Assembly: GCF_963583255.1 (NCBI RefSeq)
Contig: NC_084809.1
Span: 4,453,501-4,517,500 of the forward strand
From: Pyrus communis
Lineage: Eukaryota; Streptophyta; Magnoliopsida; Rosales; Rosaceae
Reading direction: 5' to 3'
DNA: 64,000 bases
Below the pieces are notes generated by a model that saw nothing but the letters and a program-made list of their open reading frames with translations, ran no database searches and was not told the origin of the DNA. The translations under genes were made by a program, and so were the position numbers. Each line of letters begins with the position of its first letter. Within the stretch, counting starts at the first letter, position 1. This document shows positions 32,812-46,411 of the stretch, one piece after another.

Positions 32812-35060
32812 ATGGCCGTGGTTCCAATATGCTACAAAATGCCATATAGAGGCTGTGCTGAATCAAATCACTATGTAATCGGACAGAGGGACAGAGGGTT
32901 TCGATGTGATTGTATTCCAACTTCAGAAAATAATGCAAGAAAACATAAGATTCTTGGGATGGTTTGGTATGCTGCATCAGATTCTGGGAACCATTTGAGA
33001 TCCTTGGATTCTTACTTTGGGAAGCTCCAAAACGTCACAAATGTGCCTCTGGATGATTCAAACACGACAAGGGAGCAACCACTCAGTAAAAATAATGGTC
33101 AGCTGAGACTAAAGGAGGGTTTGGAGTCTCTTGATGATTATCTTGGAAAACTTAGAAATAAAGGTAAAATTATCTTCCCAGCTGAGTCGATTGTGTGTGT
33201 TACTTTTAGAAATGACATTTTAATTCTTATATTTTGTATTAACTCAGATGGAGACTCGACGAAATCTGTTGATCTTGCTACTGAAGACATTCCAATTGCA
33301 AAACCATCAGCTATCAATCGAGATTCCGGAAAAGGTGATGAGAGGGTATTGAAGGCATACAGAAATCCTATACGTGAAAGGGATGATCTTGGTCCAAAGA
33401 TTTCTAAAGACTCGCTCGAGTATAACGAAATCTCTGATCTCTACTTAATGTAAGACCCTGCCCTATCTAAATTAGTACTCAGAAATATGCACCAATCGAA
33501 CCGGTTATGAACTTTTAATCAGAAATAGAAATGGGGGAACTAAATAGACTCGTAAGTTTGTATATAAACCGCAGTTTTATGTTCTGCTGGTTTTATTTTC
33601 GATTAAAAGTTTGTGACCGGTATATTTATTCATATAATATTGGGAACCGAAAATCCAGGTTAAATCTGGGAGCTCCTTAGGAATAATGACATTTTGCTTC
33701 TTTGTTCTTTATGTTGGATGCAGAAGCATATTAGGTTCTGTAAACATCGCAGTTTTTCTGTTCGAGATTGCGAGTCCGGTTAGGAACACTGACTTAGGGC
33801 TCTTCTCTCTTCCATTGCTATATGGAGCAAAGATAAATGATTTGATCCTGGTTGGAGAATGGTGGAGGCTAGTCACACCCATGTTTCTGGTACAAGACCG
33901 ACGATTCGGTTCGTGTTTCGATTCTGTTTCCATTTCAACATTATCCGTGATAATTTGCATTAGCTAGTTAGCCACTGGATTTGAATGTGAACGTATCAAA
34001 TAATTATAGGGCTTTGCACATTACTAGAGATTTATCTGGCCTTAACATTTGTCGGGTATCTAAATATCGTTTATGAAACGTCCAGTTTGTTGGTTCTTAG
34101 TATAATGCAGCACATACATGCTTTCTGGTTTATGAAATATCTGCAAGATCCGCCTCACAATTTGGATCGATTAAGAAAATAGTAGGAATTCCTAAAGCGA
34201 TAAATTCTTGAAGAGCATTTGCATATTATTCTTCCTTATCAACGGTTATCACGTGGCTCATGTAACTTATGCAGCACTCGGGGCTTTTCCACATAGCTGT
34301 TGGTTGCTGGGGACTCGTTGTATTTGGGCCTAAAGTGTGCAGAGGCTATGGATCATTCACATTTTTCTTGATTTACATACTCGGAGGAGTCTCCGGCAAC
34401 TTGATTAGCTTTCTTCATACACCAGAGCCAACTGTTGGTGGAACGGTAAGCAGCTCTGCCCCACAAATTCCTTTTCTACGAATCTTGTTACCCCTTTTCT
34501 CTCCTCTTCCGAATGTGTTTAAGTTCATAATGTGATCGCAGGGACCAATATTTGCCATGATCGGAGCTTGGCTCGCTTATCAGGTCCAAAACAAGGACAT
34601 AATTTCAAAGGATATTTCGGAGAGTATGTTCCAAAAGGCTGTCATAACCACGCTTCTTAGCTTCGCGTTGAGCATTTTCGGCCCTATTGATGATTGGTAA
34701 GCTACCAGACGCATTTTCAAGTTTTGAAGATACTTATTCGTTTTTTTTTATTTTCATATCAGAAAACATTACGAGACTGTCCCTGAGTGACCTTATATCA
34801 TATTATGTTGTTCCAGGACACATTTTGGAGCAGCATTTGCAGGAGTGGCATATGGGTTTTTGACATGCCCAACTCTTCAACTGGATGATGCATCATCTTC
34901 TTCAACAAGTGGCCAAGAGGAAGGAATCGCACTTGTTAGACGATATGCAGATCCTTGCAAATCACTGTTTTTCTTTGCCCTATTTGTTCTTGTATTAAGC
35001 TCTCTACTTTTCTTTGTGGGACCTCCCCTGAATGTCATTGCATCAGATACTTCTCTGTAA
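32812..35060 (+). CDS. Rhomboid-like (RBL9-type) protein, likely protease-dead
   Basis: Six coding exons: 32812-33163, 33248-33449, 33724-33889, 34275-34445, 34542-34696 and 34817-35060, giving 429 aa. The start MAVVPICYK lies six bases after an acceptor; an upstream in-frame ATG at 32692 is probably intronic. Residues 1-170 are hydrophilic and may include a plastid transit peptide, with two similar SLD(S/D)Y(F/L)GKL motifs. The rhomboid core follows: [18 protein letters not shown], then [15 protein letters not shown], then [20 protein letters not shown], then [14 protein letters not shown], and a final hydrophobic helix near the C-terminus. In active rhomboids the serine sits in GxSG; here that place reads G-G-Thr297-G, while the partner His351 is kept. 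Loss of the nucleophile is consistent with a plant chloroplast rhomboid-like pseudoprotease. Function unknown. Confidence 0.85.
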
Positions 35061-36010
35061 AACTTCAACAAGGATGCGAAACCATCAATTTATACAACAC
35101 ATTAGCTCATATGTGTTTCTTGTGTAGCACGCAAGAGGGTAGACCTTCAATTTTGACAGTGTGTATCAATTTTTACATGCAATCGGTTTGTAACAGTTTG
35201 TGAGACTTGAGCCTCAAGAGTAGAGAGAACAGTAGGGCCACCTGACTAGGACACCTCTTATATCGGGTGGAACAAGCTTTGAGGCCGGTTAGAGGGTCTC
35301 GTACTTTTTTGAGAGGCCAAAACGAAGCCAGCCTTGAACTTTGGGGTTGGCAGTGACCTTGTGCGAGGGGTAGGTGAGGATGGGAGGGCTATAACACGCG
35401 TGCCCTCGGATTACTTCCCTCATTTTCTAGTGATTCTTCTACATCTTTCTAGTTTTGAGGTGGGCCATAGTACGTGTGCCTCGAACACTGCTAAGTTTTT
35501 CTCTTGGGAGTCTAATGAGATAAAATTATGCTACAGTCAATCGTTTATGTACGTGAATAACTTTAACTGCACATGCACCCATATCGAATGACGACTTAAC
35601 CTAACGTCCCTTTGAACAACGTCATTGGCCAACAAGGTAATTAATTAATTAAACGAACTCCCGACAGCCTGCATGTGAACCAAGTGACTTTTTGTTCTAA
35701 CAAATATGGCTCCCAAATCCAAACCATAATTTCATTTGTTTGTTTTTTCAGACCCGAATTCTTCATGCATGGTGTATCTCCACGTTAAAGGAACCATGCC
35801 CTTGCTTGCCGACACGTTTACAGTTGGGTTGCTTACAACAAACCACGTAACACAAGGAGCTTTCTGTCCTTTTATCCATCAGCTTTGAATCTCTCTGTGT
35901 CACTCAGGTCTCAGGGTGTGTACTTTTGAGCTTGGAGTTTAAAAGTGTGTATAGTTTGAGAACTAAAAGATTGAAGGGTTGCAGCTTGAGCTTTTGAAGC
36001 TTTGATATCA
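35061..36010. other. Intergenic, rhomboid 3' region and AWPM-19 promoter
   Basis: No gene. The downstream half holds TCCACGTT near 35780 and CCACGTAA near 35842, ACGT-core sites that could act in ABA or stress response, which suits an AWPM-19 gene. The transcript start was not located. Confidence 0.45.
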
Positions 36011-37181
36011 ATGGCGGTCGGAAGGATTGGTAGAGGTTTAATGGCTCCTCTTCTGGTAGTCAACTTGGTGGTCCATCTGATCATGCTTGGACTTGCTTGT
36101 TGGTCCCTTGATAAATACATCAATGGAGAGCAAAATTACGCCCGTAAGCACTCTCTCTCTCAATCACTCCTCTTTTTTTTACGTTTTCATTGCTTATTTT
36201 ACGCCCACTAGAATGTCAATAGAAAATATGCACAAATAGAACCAACTCTGCAAAATAGTAGTGGGAGAGACTAAACATCGTACGTAAATCACGGTATAGT
36301 GCCTCGTTTTATTGACTATTTAGTATTCCTCTAGTCATCGATGTGCGTTAAGTCAATTGATCAGATTCTTTATTTTATTGTCCATTTAGTATCCTCTAGT
36401 ACTCGAGTTGGGTTGAATCAGTTAATTAGATTGCATGTTCTATTGTTGGTGTAGTATCCCTCTAGTATTCGACGTGGATTAGAACAGTTGATCAGAAAAG
36501 TGTCACTTATGTGTACTGAGTACGATTACCCTATGCATAGATTAGAGTAATTTAGAATACTATGGTTGAAATAGGGTTTTGAGCTCTGATACTTTTGTAC
36601 AGATTTGGGAGGCAACACATCGACTAGCTTCTTGTTGATCTTTGCATTGATAGCCGGTGTGGTTGGTGCTGCTTCTGTGCTTTACGGTCTGATACATCTC
36701 CGGATATGGCGAACCAATAGTTTAGCCGGTGCAGCTTCTTCAGCGATCGTAGCCCTGACAATTATCGCCTTCGCTTTCGGGTAGTTTTCTCTCCCCTCTC
36801 CGCCCCAAAATCAACATGAAAAAGTGCTTACATTTTCATAACAAAAGTCAAGAAATTAATCAGTTTTGGTTGGATGTGTCTGATGCAGTTTTGTGTGTAA
36901 CGAGATGATATTAGGAGGGCACAGAGGAAAACGCTTGGTAAGAGAATTTTTAAGCAAATATTGCTGTTTGCTGAGGCACAATTAAACAAGTTAAAACTAG
37001 ATTATGTAAATTAATTGGTGTTTTTCAGCAAACACTGGAAGCTATGATTGCAATATCACTACTAGGTCAATTGCTTTACCTGGTGCTTCTGCATGGTGGG
37101 ATGTTTAGGAGCAGACATAGACATGGTGGAATTGGCACCGGTCATGACCCCCGGAGCACCGGCGCAACGACTGTGATCTGA
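36011..37181 (+). CDS. AWPM-19-like membrane family protein
   Basis: Four exons: 36011-36143, 36603-36780, 36889-36937 and 37029-37181. Borders are GT-AG, phase closes, 170 aa, the usual length for the family. Four hydrophobic segments are visible: PLLVVNLVVHLIMLGLACW (about 12-30), SFLLIFALIAGVVGAASVLY, SSAIVALTIIAFAFGFVC, and EAMIAISLLGQLLYLVLLHG. A basic tail rich in His/Arg follows (MFRSRHRHGG). This matches AWPM-19 (PF05512), plasma-membrane proteins linked to ABA, cold and desiccation responses in cereals and other plants; rice members are reported as ABA importers. Those roles are family knowledge. In sequence only the topology and motif match are seen. Confidence 0.9.
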
Positions 37182-37517
37182 CTTCCGTTCATATCAGCAG
37201 CTGTAAATTAAACAACACAATGTCTCCGTTTCATTAGCCGCGCTCTGCGTTTGTATCAGTTTTTTTCCGGTTAGTTTGGTGGGAATGGAACGCTGGACGT
37301 ACCCTAATCCGGACACGAGCAAGAAGGGTTCGAAGGGGCTTATGTTTGTATGAGTTTCGGTTTATACCGATCTCAAAAACCCAAACGCAAAACAGTTCTT
37401 TACCGAATTCAAAAACCCGGAAGCAAAAAATATGCAGAACGAAAATATTAAGTTAACACAGTTATACATAACCAACATCGATTATTCAAGCTACCGGAAA
37501 ATTTTCAGACATAATTC

Positions 37518-40509
37518 CTATGATTCTGGTTCATCATCGGCTTTCCATTCTACGATTGCCAACGTATGGCGTCCTCCAGAAGCGACGAGTTTGGCAATCC
37601 AGTGTCCATTGTCTGCAGTGCCATTTCTGGGAGGGATGCCGATGGGAACTTCCATCGGCTGACCAGTCGTCACCTTCCTTCCATATCCAAGGCGTCCATG
37701 GTCGCCTCGGCCAAACTGCCGATACAAGGACAAGTTGTTGGATCAAACAAAAATGGTGGAACCAGATGTGATGTGGAAGGAAACTCAAGATGATGCAAGA
37801 ACTAAAGCAAGACAATGAGAAATTAACGTAAGCAAATTATCTTTTTAACTCATATCGGTGAAAAATTCTTACCGAATACATTCGCCCGTCACGAGTTAAT
37901 GCAACAGAATGAGTGCCTCCACAAGACACCTATATGAAAAATAAACACAATCTATCTCAAACTGTTGGAAGGAAACGAGATTATTACGAGCCTGCAGGAT
38001 TTTTGGAGCAATCGACGAAAGAAATCGATCAAATCAACGATAAAACACATTGCAGTCCGAGTTATTCAGAGGAGTGGCGAGGAATGAACTATAGATAGTA
38101 CCTGAACAATATCCTCCCCAGCTAAAAGATGAACCCCTTGCGGCACCATTTTACTACTTTTATCATTGTCGCCAAACCCAAGCCTTCCATGTTCTCCTCG
38201 TCCCCAACCATACACCTGCAGTCAAATGAAAAAGGCAGAGAAGTAAGGATATCCCACTGACTCAAATGCAGATGTTACAACGTTAGCAATACGGAAATAT
38301 TTGAACTATAGCACGTTGATCTCAAACGGTCATTGGTGTATGTTAGAAGGGAGGAAGGGAGAGAAATCACCTCTCCATCTTCTGTCAGTGCAGTAGAATG
38401 CCATCCTCCAGCAGCAATATCCACCTATACAAGCAAAAAGGTTAAAAAAACACACATTATAAACATATGGCAAACGCATTATAAACGTATGGCGTATCAT
38501 CTAGTTGCAAACGTTCAACCATGAAGGTATGAAACCTACGAACTATCACGTAACAATCTTCCCGGTTAGACAAACAACGCACTTCAGTGTACGGTGGATA
38601 ATGCGAAGGCACACATTCAGAAAACATCGAGATAATCATACATGAGGCTAGGCTAAAGTAACTACGAGAAATTAAACAAAAAGATACACGGAAATGTGAT
38701 ACAAACCAAATTAAGACCAGATAGCCCCTGGACAGGAATAGGTTGTGATCTCGGCTGAGTATCCCTTGTTCCAAGTTGTCCATATTCGTTATTACCCCAA
38801 GCCCATAAAGTACCATCCTCCTGCAGAGCCAAATTATGAAATGCCCCAACTGCAATGAGCCTCACTGCATCAAGACCTTGTACACGCACAGGCGTTGAAA
38901 TTTGTTTTCTGAAAATTAGAACAAAAGTCCAGGGATGATTGTATGATAAACGACAGTGAGCGATGAGTTCACAAGTACATCCATGCACGTAGCTGTTATA
39001 GTATAAAGAGAATTTGATATAGTATGACCTAGAAGGTTGGCTGCAATCTAAGACAGATACTTGAAAACAAGTTGACAGATTCAAGTCCAGGGGCAACATA
39101 CATGTCTCCAGGAGGCCATGGCTGACCCCATGTCCATACTTGCCCATCACATGTAAGTACCACAGAGTGAGTACCCCCAGCAGCTACCTGGGATGTGAAA
39201 AATTAGAACATGTCAAATACCGTTTTATAGAAAGAGATGTCTCTTGAGAAACAAAAGCATCCTACATCCAAAAATTCCTATCATGCAGTTCTCTAGACAC
39301 AGGCATGGGTACCCACCTGGCGGACTTTAAGTTTTGGTGCACAGCGTTGAGGAATCGCTATATCCCTTCTCAAAGGTCTACCAGTGTCATCTTTCCGCTC
39401 AGGTTCTTCACCACACTGTCCATACTCATTCCCACCTGCACCAAACAACTTTGTACCTTTAGACTGAGAAAAAACAACTTCCGGGTCTATGTACCACACC
39501 TCAAGAAAACCAACCAAAACCTTTACTTGGAAGTTAAAACATACTAAACTCCGGCATGGTTTTAAACATGACTTAGAAGCAACCATCTTTTGGCATTTGG
39601 CTTAACTGGCTTAAAGGAATTCATTCTTTCTTCTATTGGATTCTAAATAATGAAAACTAGAGAACTTGAGACAGAGAAGTAAATATTCACAACTTAAACA
39701 GTAGAAAAAGCTTGATCAATTACCCCAGGCGTAAGCACGGCCTTGATCATCGACAGCCAAACAATGCCATCCACCAATAGCAGCCTAGATTTCAAACAAC
39801 CCCTAATTAAATCCAAGGAAAATTATAGTAACAAAAAAATTAACTATTTCCAAAGCCAAGCACGGTTATGATAAATTCGAAATTACCTGAACAATCTTGA
39901 CATTAGCAAGAGCTTTAACCTGGCTTGGAATGTTCTCAGTTTTGGTCTCGGGAGGGTGCCCTAAGGTTCCTCTTTGGTTCCAACCCCATGTAAACAACTG
40001 GTAACCCAATTCAATTCACAACACAAAAAATCAAGCTTTCAGTGAAACAAAAAATGCAACATAAATCCAAACTTTCAGTAAATCCAAAACCACAAATTCA
40101 ATAAAAATCCAAACTTTCAGTAAACCCAAAACCAAAAATTCAAAAATTGCAGAATACACACAAACAAACAAGTGAAAAGGGTAGTAATCAAAACAGTGGA
40201 TGGAGTGATAAAAAGACAAGAAGAAGATGAAAGAGGACCCACCTTGCCGTCATCGCAAATGGCGAGAGAGTTTCGGCTGCCAGCGACAACAGAGCGGATA
40301 GTCTGCGACTCGAGGGCTTTGACGGCGCACACCCATTCCTTCTCCTCGTTGTTCCCGATTCCCAATTGGCCGTCTTCCCCAGAGCCCCTGTTCACAAAGA
40401 CAAACAGAATGAACGAAACCTGCTCTACTTTCTCTCTCTAGAATAGCATAACCGAGAGGTGAGAGAAAGAGAGCAAATACCAAGTGGCAATGGCAGCATC
40501 GGATGCCAT
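37518..40509 (-). CDS. RCC1-repeat (UVR8-like fold) protein
   Basis: Eleven exons: 40481-40509, 40243-40387, 39887-39997, 39724-39784, 39317-39435, 39102-39187, 38707-38908, 38371-38424, 38102-38215, 37873-37929 and 37518-37715. Phase closes; the product is 391 aa. Seven RCC1-type blades are recognisable by WG(W/R)G..GQ(L/C)G and GG(T/W)HS.AL motifs, e.g. AAIGGWHCLAVDD, GGNEYGQCGEE, AAGGTHSVVLTCDG, NNEYGQLGTRD, GRGEHGRLGFGD and GRGDHGRLGYG. It starts MASDAAIATWGSGEDGQLG with no targeting signal, so it is probably cytosolic or nuclear. The protein is the single-domain plant type with no PH or FYVE part. It resembles the Arabidopsis At5g16040/At3g02510 pair; the UVR8 C-terminal tail is absent, so a UV-B receptor role is not implied. 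Confidence 0.92.
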
Positions 40510-41103
40510 TGGAGGCTGAATCAGAGCTTGAATCGAAGCTATTAAAAAGATAGCAGGGAGAGGAGTGACTGTGTTGATCAATACTCAATCGAATAGCATA
40601 TCGTGTTCGTGTATGATACGTGCGTGTATCTTCTTTATATGTTGTGAAGCAATTCGAGCAGGGGAACCAGACACCAAAAACGCGATGGAAGTGGGGCAAA
40701 CGGCGGCGTTTTGCTTGACCAGTGGAGGTAAAAGTTTGCGCGGCAGTAGTTTTTCTAGCCTTTTTTTTAATTTTGCTTGACAAATTAATCTTAGAATTTG
40801 TATCAACTAAATTTTTTTTATGGGAATTGTTACGGGGCACTATAAAATTCGCATTTTGCACCTCAAATATTATAGAAAGAAAAATACAACAACTCTCTAT
40901 TTTGTTTGTAAATTTTTTAGTTCAGTTATGCTCTCATGGAAAATTAAAGAAAAACTACAAGGGAAATATCAATTATGGCTCTACGTTATGTTTGTCATCA
41001 ACCCTAAACTCTAAACCCTAATTGTCGGTTCGATCTTAAAAGTTTGCACAAAAAAATAAGAAATAAATAGAGAAAGAAGAAAGACAGAAGTGAACGGAAC
41101 TAG

Positions 41104-41290
41104 ATCTCCTCCAGATCCAAGGGATCTGAGCCCACTAATCAATGAATCCTGGCTATTGAAATTTGATCTAACGGCTACAAACAGGAACCCCTCTAAAAGT
41201 TATAATAATTATAATCATTTAATCAAATTTCAATGGTTAAGATTCATTGATTAGTGGGCTCACATCCTTTTGAATCCGGAGGGGATCCAG
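41104..41290. mobile_element. Palindromic MITE-like element
   Basis: Long inverted arms: GAGCCCACTAATCAATGAATC on the left (from 41128) is mirrored by GATTCATTGATTAGTGGGCTC on the right (to 41263), with further pairing of the GGATC-rich outer parts and of ATTGAAATTTGAT. The loop is ~45 bp. Related to repeats at 11-92 and 61950-62115. Confidence 0.7.
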
Positions 41291-41643
41291 TCTCGAAACC
41301 AACAAAGAGTGACGAGTAAGCGTCATGGGAGACACCACCACTATAAAACCGAAAAGATTGATTTTGGGGAGTGGGGGCGCATTCGGTCAGACATGATATG
41401 CTTGTTTGTATTTTTTTTTTTTTTTTTCCCAGTAGTTTTCATACTCTTCGTTGCTTTAATTTGCCCATAATTCTCATGTGAATCTGGTCGGAAATTAATC
41501 AGTTTATTGAAATGCAATGGATTAAGTGGCAACAATTTTAAGAAAATGGTGACCACCACCTTTAGTGATCATCGAAGCCTTTCATTTCTCGCGAGCCACT
41601 CCGATTCGATGTCAGAGCCAAGAAATGCAAAACATTCGCTTCA

Positions 41644-41916
<273 letters not shown>

Positions 41917-42489
41917 CTATAGCTTCAGTATCAAAACGAATCAAATCGCGACGATAAAGCAGCGGACTCAGTGACTTATCGATTAAGAAGATGTACATGC
42001 TCAAGATACAAGAAATCACAAGTTCACAAAGCAATAAACTGATTTGTAGAAGCCCCAAACAATCAATTCTAAGGTTGCAAACAATGAAGGTACCAACGTG
42101 GGTCGAGCGAATTGGATGTACCCGAAACACATTCTAGTTGAGAGAAGCATAAAGAATACAAGCTCCACAATGTTACATCTGGTAAAAAAACAACACAAGC
42201 CATTGGAAATCTGAAGAAACATTGAAAAAAAATACACTAATTTTTAACACTAAATCATATAGCACAGCACTGAAAGCACTGAACCAAATTCTTCTCACCA
42301 ATTATAAAACGCAATTTTGCGATCTGTTGGAACATTCCAACCCTAGGCTGGAACATTTCAACCCTAAGCGCTGACGCGCTCAAGACCGTCAAGTTCATAG
42401 GCAAATCCTTCTACAATCCACAGGCATCTATTATAAAGGTCCCAAGATAAAAGGGTACATAGTACAAATTCTACGAACCAGAAGCCTCG

Positions 42490-44657
42490 TTACTGCTGTG
42501 CTTCACTGGATTCGCGCTTTGATGCTTCCTTGATTTCGTCCCCGGCATCATCCTAAAACACCAGATAAACAATTACATTTAGTCTACCACAGTTAAAATA
42601 CTGGAGTGGAACTTAATCATCAAACAACATTGGATGAATACAAATTTAAATTATTGGTTACATCATTGCTATCACTAGAATGATGCATCCCGATCTCAAG
42701 ACCCCCCTTCCTTTCTCCCTTTGTGGAGTAAATGAAAAAAGTACCACCAACCTTAACTCTAATAAATGATCCATACATGGACATGTTCAACAAGGTAGGG
42801 AGGGAGGGGGGAGAGATAAATCTAATATACTTTAAATGTATACATTCGTTCATGTACATGCATCACGAGGGAAGGAGGATGAGAGAGATACCGTGATATC
42901 GGAAGTCCAGAGTGTCAGATTGTCTCGGAGAAGCTGCATGATCAAAGTGCTATCCTTGTAGGATTCCTCACCCAATGTGTCAAGCTCAGAAATAGCCTCA
43001 TCAAAAGCCTGTGGGAAGACGTAGCAAAATTGAGTTTAAAAGCAATACACTAAACATCCAATTCTCAAGTTTATTTGAAACCTGCAGTCACAAAGAAACT
43101 TGTACTCGACCAGAAGGGAGAAAATAATCATTTTACGAAAGCGTGTTTAGTTCACTTAACAAACCAAATGTTAGAAAGCAAAACACATATACCAAATTCA
43201 TGCCCTGAAGACACACGAATGGTTAAACAACCCCCAAATAAGAAATGTATAACACTCATACAGAAATTCTGGAGCATGAATTGCTAATTTGTAACATGTT
43301 ACATAACAGCTAAAACTCAAAAGTTCACATCCAGATTGTTTATTCACTACAAGTCCAATGTTATCTAAATTATCCCACCAAACATGATGGCTGCTATTCT
43401 TGAAATTGGTGAGAGTTCATTTCTTCTAGTATATGTAGTGATACCTATTAATTAACCCATCAAGCATGATCAAGAATCTGACCTAAACAAAGTTACGAGT
43501 GGAAAGGCTTTTCAAAATTTGAGCCAAGAAGTAGATATTACTTAGGAAAGAAGTATTCAGAGAGTATAAAAGTGAGTGATTAAAGGACGACTCGCCATTT
43601 CTCATACAACATGTGGCATAACCAGATAAACTAAGTATTTCTTAATTTATAAACCAACTAATACCTTCAAAGAAATTTGCAAATTATCGTCTTTGGAAAA
43701 GAATTTCTCATCAAGCATGTAAATTCCAGGAACACTAAAGCCAAACATGGCGACTCAACAAATTCATAAAGAATCATAAAAAGCTGGGCAACATATTAAC
43801 AATGAAAATAGGTTATGTAATTTCATTGAATATGTACAGCAATATATTAATTTTATGCAACAAATACAACTGAATAATTTAGTCACACAGACTAAATGCA
43901 CATTAGTACAGACAACAAAATGATAGCATATATAAGGCCTTGCATACAAACCAGTTTTGCCAGATTGCAAGCACGATCTGGTGAGTTAAGGATTTCATAG
44001 TAGAAGACTGAGAAGTTAAGTGCAAGTCCAAGCCTTATCGGGTGGGTTGGAGCCAGCTCAGCCAGGGCAATATCCTACATCAAAGAAAACAAAACAAGCT
44101 TAAGGATCACTACAAAAAACACAAGCACAATTACAAATTAAAAGCGGCAGAATGGCAAGCTGAAAGCCAACCTGAGCAGACTTGTAAGCCAACAAAGTGC
44201 TCTCAGCTGCTTCCTTTCTTTCGCCTCCAGTCTTAAACTCAGCAAGATACCTGTGGTAATCACCTTTCATCTTGAGGTAAAACACCTTGGACTCGGCGGA
44301 TGAGGCAGATGGAATGAGGTGCGACTCAAGAAGGTTCAAGATCCCATCACAGATCTTGCTGAGCTCAGTCTCAATCTTGCTCCTGTACTCCTTGATAATC
44401 GCAACATGATCCTCATTCCCTCTGCTCTCCTCCTTCTGCTCAATGGAAGATATGATCCTCCACGAAGCTCTCCTAGCTCCAATCACATTCTTATAAGCCA
44501 CAGAGAGGAGATTTCTTTCCTCCACTGTTAGCTCCTCAACATCGACAGTCTTGGCAACTTTCTCCATAAAATCGACCATCTCCTCGTATCTCTCAGCCTG
44601 TTCGGCCAACTTGGCCATGTACACATTCTCCTCGCGTGAAGAATCAGGTGGCGACAT
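42490..44657 (-). CDS. 14-3-3 protein (non-epsilon type)
   Basis: Four coding exons: 44172-44657, 43952-44074, 42892-43008 and 42490-42552. Phase closes; 262 aa. The start is [20 protein letters not shown]. Hallmarks are [84 protein letters not shown] and a short acidic/polar tail ending SSEAQQ. These make the nine-helix dimer that binds phosphoserine/threonine partners in the cytosol and nucleus. Three coding introns at these positions fit the plant non-epsilon group. A leader intron is likely, from the donor at 45347 (AAG/GTACGG) to an acceptor near 44690, so the promoter lies beyond 45400. It sits between the RCC1 and CMC1/CCT6 genes, as around Arabidopsis GRF5 and GRF7. Confidence 0.95.
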
Positions 44658-45715
44658 CCTTGTTATGTAAGCCTAAATCTGAAACCTGGGAATCAATCCA
44701 ACAAATGACAAATGAAATCAGCGATCTCTGTTCATAAGGTTACTCAGATCTGCCAAAGCAAACGCGATACACAGTTGAATTTGTAACAGATGAGTAAAGC
44801 CATGTTAATTCCATAAAAGCCTATAAAACAATTAAGCATGCTAACTTCAGACCTCTACAAGAATTTTCTCAGCAAACAAACAGATCAGGATCCTAATTCA
44901 GTTATCGCAAAATCAGATTAGACCAATAAATCTCACTCCCAGCTTAACCAAATGGTAATTTCCAAGCCTCTAACTTCAGTAAAACCAGATAAAAAAAAAT
45001 AAAAATAAAAATCCCAAATTTCTTATCCCACTTTCAAAAAACACTTCTTTATTGATGATAGAATGAAAGAAAAACACTTCCACTTCCCCAGCAACCAAAC
45101 AAGTCACAACTCGAAAATCAACTACCAAACAGCTTAAATCAAATCAGATCCAACCACCAAACATAAAGTCAATATCTTTTTTATGCCAAAAAAAAAAAAA
45201 AAAAAAAAAAACTGAACTCTATACCTTAGATCTTAGACAAGCAAATCATCACACAAACAGAAAATCAACAACAAAAAATTAAAATTGAAATCAAATCAGG
45301 AAAAATCAAACCCTGAGTAGTTCTTGAGAAGCTGGGGGCGTCCGTACCTTCTCTGGTCCACGATGAAGAAGAAGATCTAAGCTCGAAGCAAAACTGGAGG
45401 AAATGGAATCCGGGTGGGGGCATAAAAATGGTCGCCACTAGGAAGGGGTAGGGAGGTAGGTCCAATAGCAAGAAGACACGTGGTGGATGACGGAGATTCC
45501 GTAGGCTTTTTTCAATTTTTGGGGAGTGGCCACGCTGGCGTTGACGGTCAACGCAAGCTCCTTCCCCAGTCCTCACCCTCTTGGTTTGTCGACATGTCGT
45601 TTGATATTTTTGCTGATGCCTGCCGTGCGTTGTGAGCTGCAGGTGTTGGGCCTCGTCGTGGGGACGGACGGACGGCCGTACTTGACGGTGTCGAAATCTA
45701 ATTAATAATTAAAAG

Positions 45716-45865
45716 AAAACTAACGGAAAGTTAAAAAAAAAATTAGTTTTAATGAAAATTGATAAATAAAGGTATAATGAATAGTATTAAGAAAAGATAA
45801 AAATGTAGTTTTTTGTTAAAAAATAAACAATACCGAAAATGTTTCGTTTAAACTCCTATTAATTA
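45716..45865 (+). repeat. Dispersed ~140-bp repeat, copy 3
   Basis: Starts GAAAACTAACGGAAAGTTAA, with TAATGAATAGTATTAAG and TTTTTTGTTAAAAAATAAAC. Same family as 895-1022, 20998-21143 and 63650-63800. Confidence 0.6.
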
Positions 45866-46103
45866 AAGAAATGCTGACGGTGTTTTTGTTTTTCAGTCAA
45901 ATGTTCAATAATTGGCATAATGGGGATTTGGTGAAAAGCACCTTTGTTCTTAATTGTGTGTTTAATGGCTTGCTTTTCCTTGTCAATTACGTATTTCCAT
46001 GTCATAGAATTTCTTATGAAATTTGTTATTGACACTTGTCAATCTAAAACGTTCTCTTAGTCTCACGTATGAGGTTAATTATTTCAAACATGTGAACAAA
46101 AAT

Positions 46104-46353
46104 AGTTGTTTTAACTAAAATGGTCTATGAGATTATCATAATTTCTCACTTTGGTATTTGAGATTTAAGATTGATAAAAGTGATCCTTGAGTTTATCCAC
46201 TATCAATCATTTTGATCATTTTGTGAAAATTCTATGTTAAATAAGGACCAAAAGCAGCAAAAATATCCTCAATTTAATAACAAATTACCAAAATGATTTT
46301 ACAAAATTCGAGCGTATTTTGGTATTATGGTTTATTTTGACTAAAAAACCAAC
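46104..46353. mobile_element. Degraded MITE related to 14316-14716
   Basis: Shares AACTAAAATGGTC, TGATCCTTGAGTTTATCCAC and CAATCATTTTGATCATT with the 14.3-kb element and ends near TTGACTAAAAAACC. No clear target duplication found. Confidence 0.5.
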
Positions 46354-46411
46354 AAAATATATAAGATGTCATAGAGGTAGAGCATGTGTCATTAATGAGA
46401 CTTATCACGTA

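Larger units (their letters stand above)
44658..46411. other. 14-3-3 leader intron, promoter side and repeats
   Basis: 44690-45347 is a probable 5' UTR intron of the 14-3-3 gene, with a poly-A run at about 45187-45210. Beyond the CT/AG-rich leader near 45350-45420 lie the dispersed ~140-bp repeat (45716-45865) and a degraded MITE related to 14316-14716 (46104-46353). No coding exon. Confidence 0.55.

Noticed and set aside
40250..40861. 203-aa minus-strand frame
   Set aside because: It overlaps RCC1 exons 1-2 and their promoter in a different frame and has no recognisable domain.
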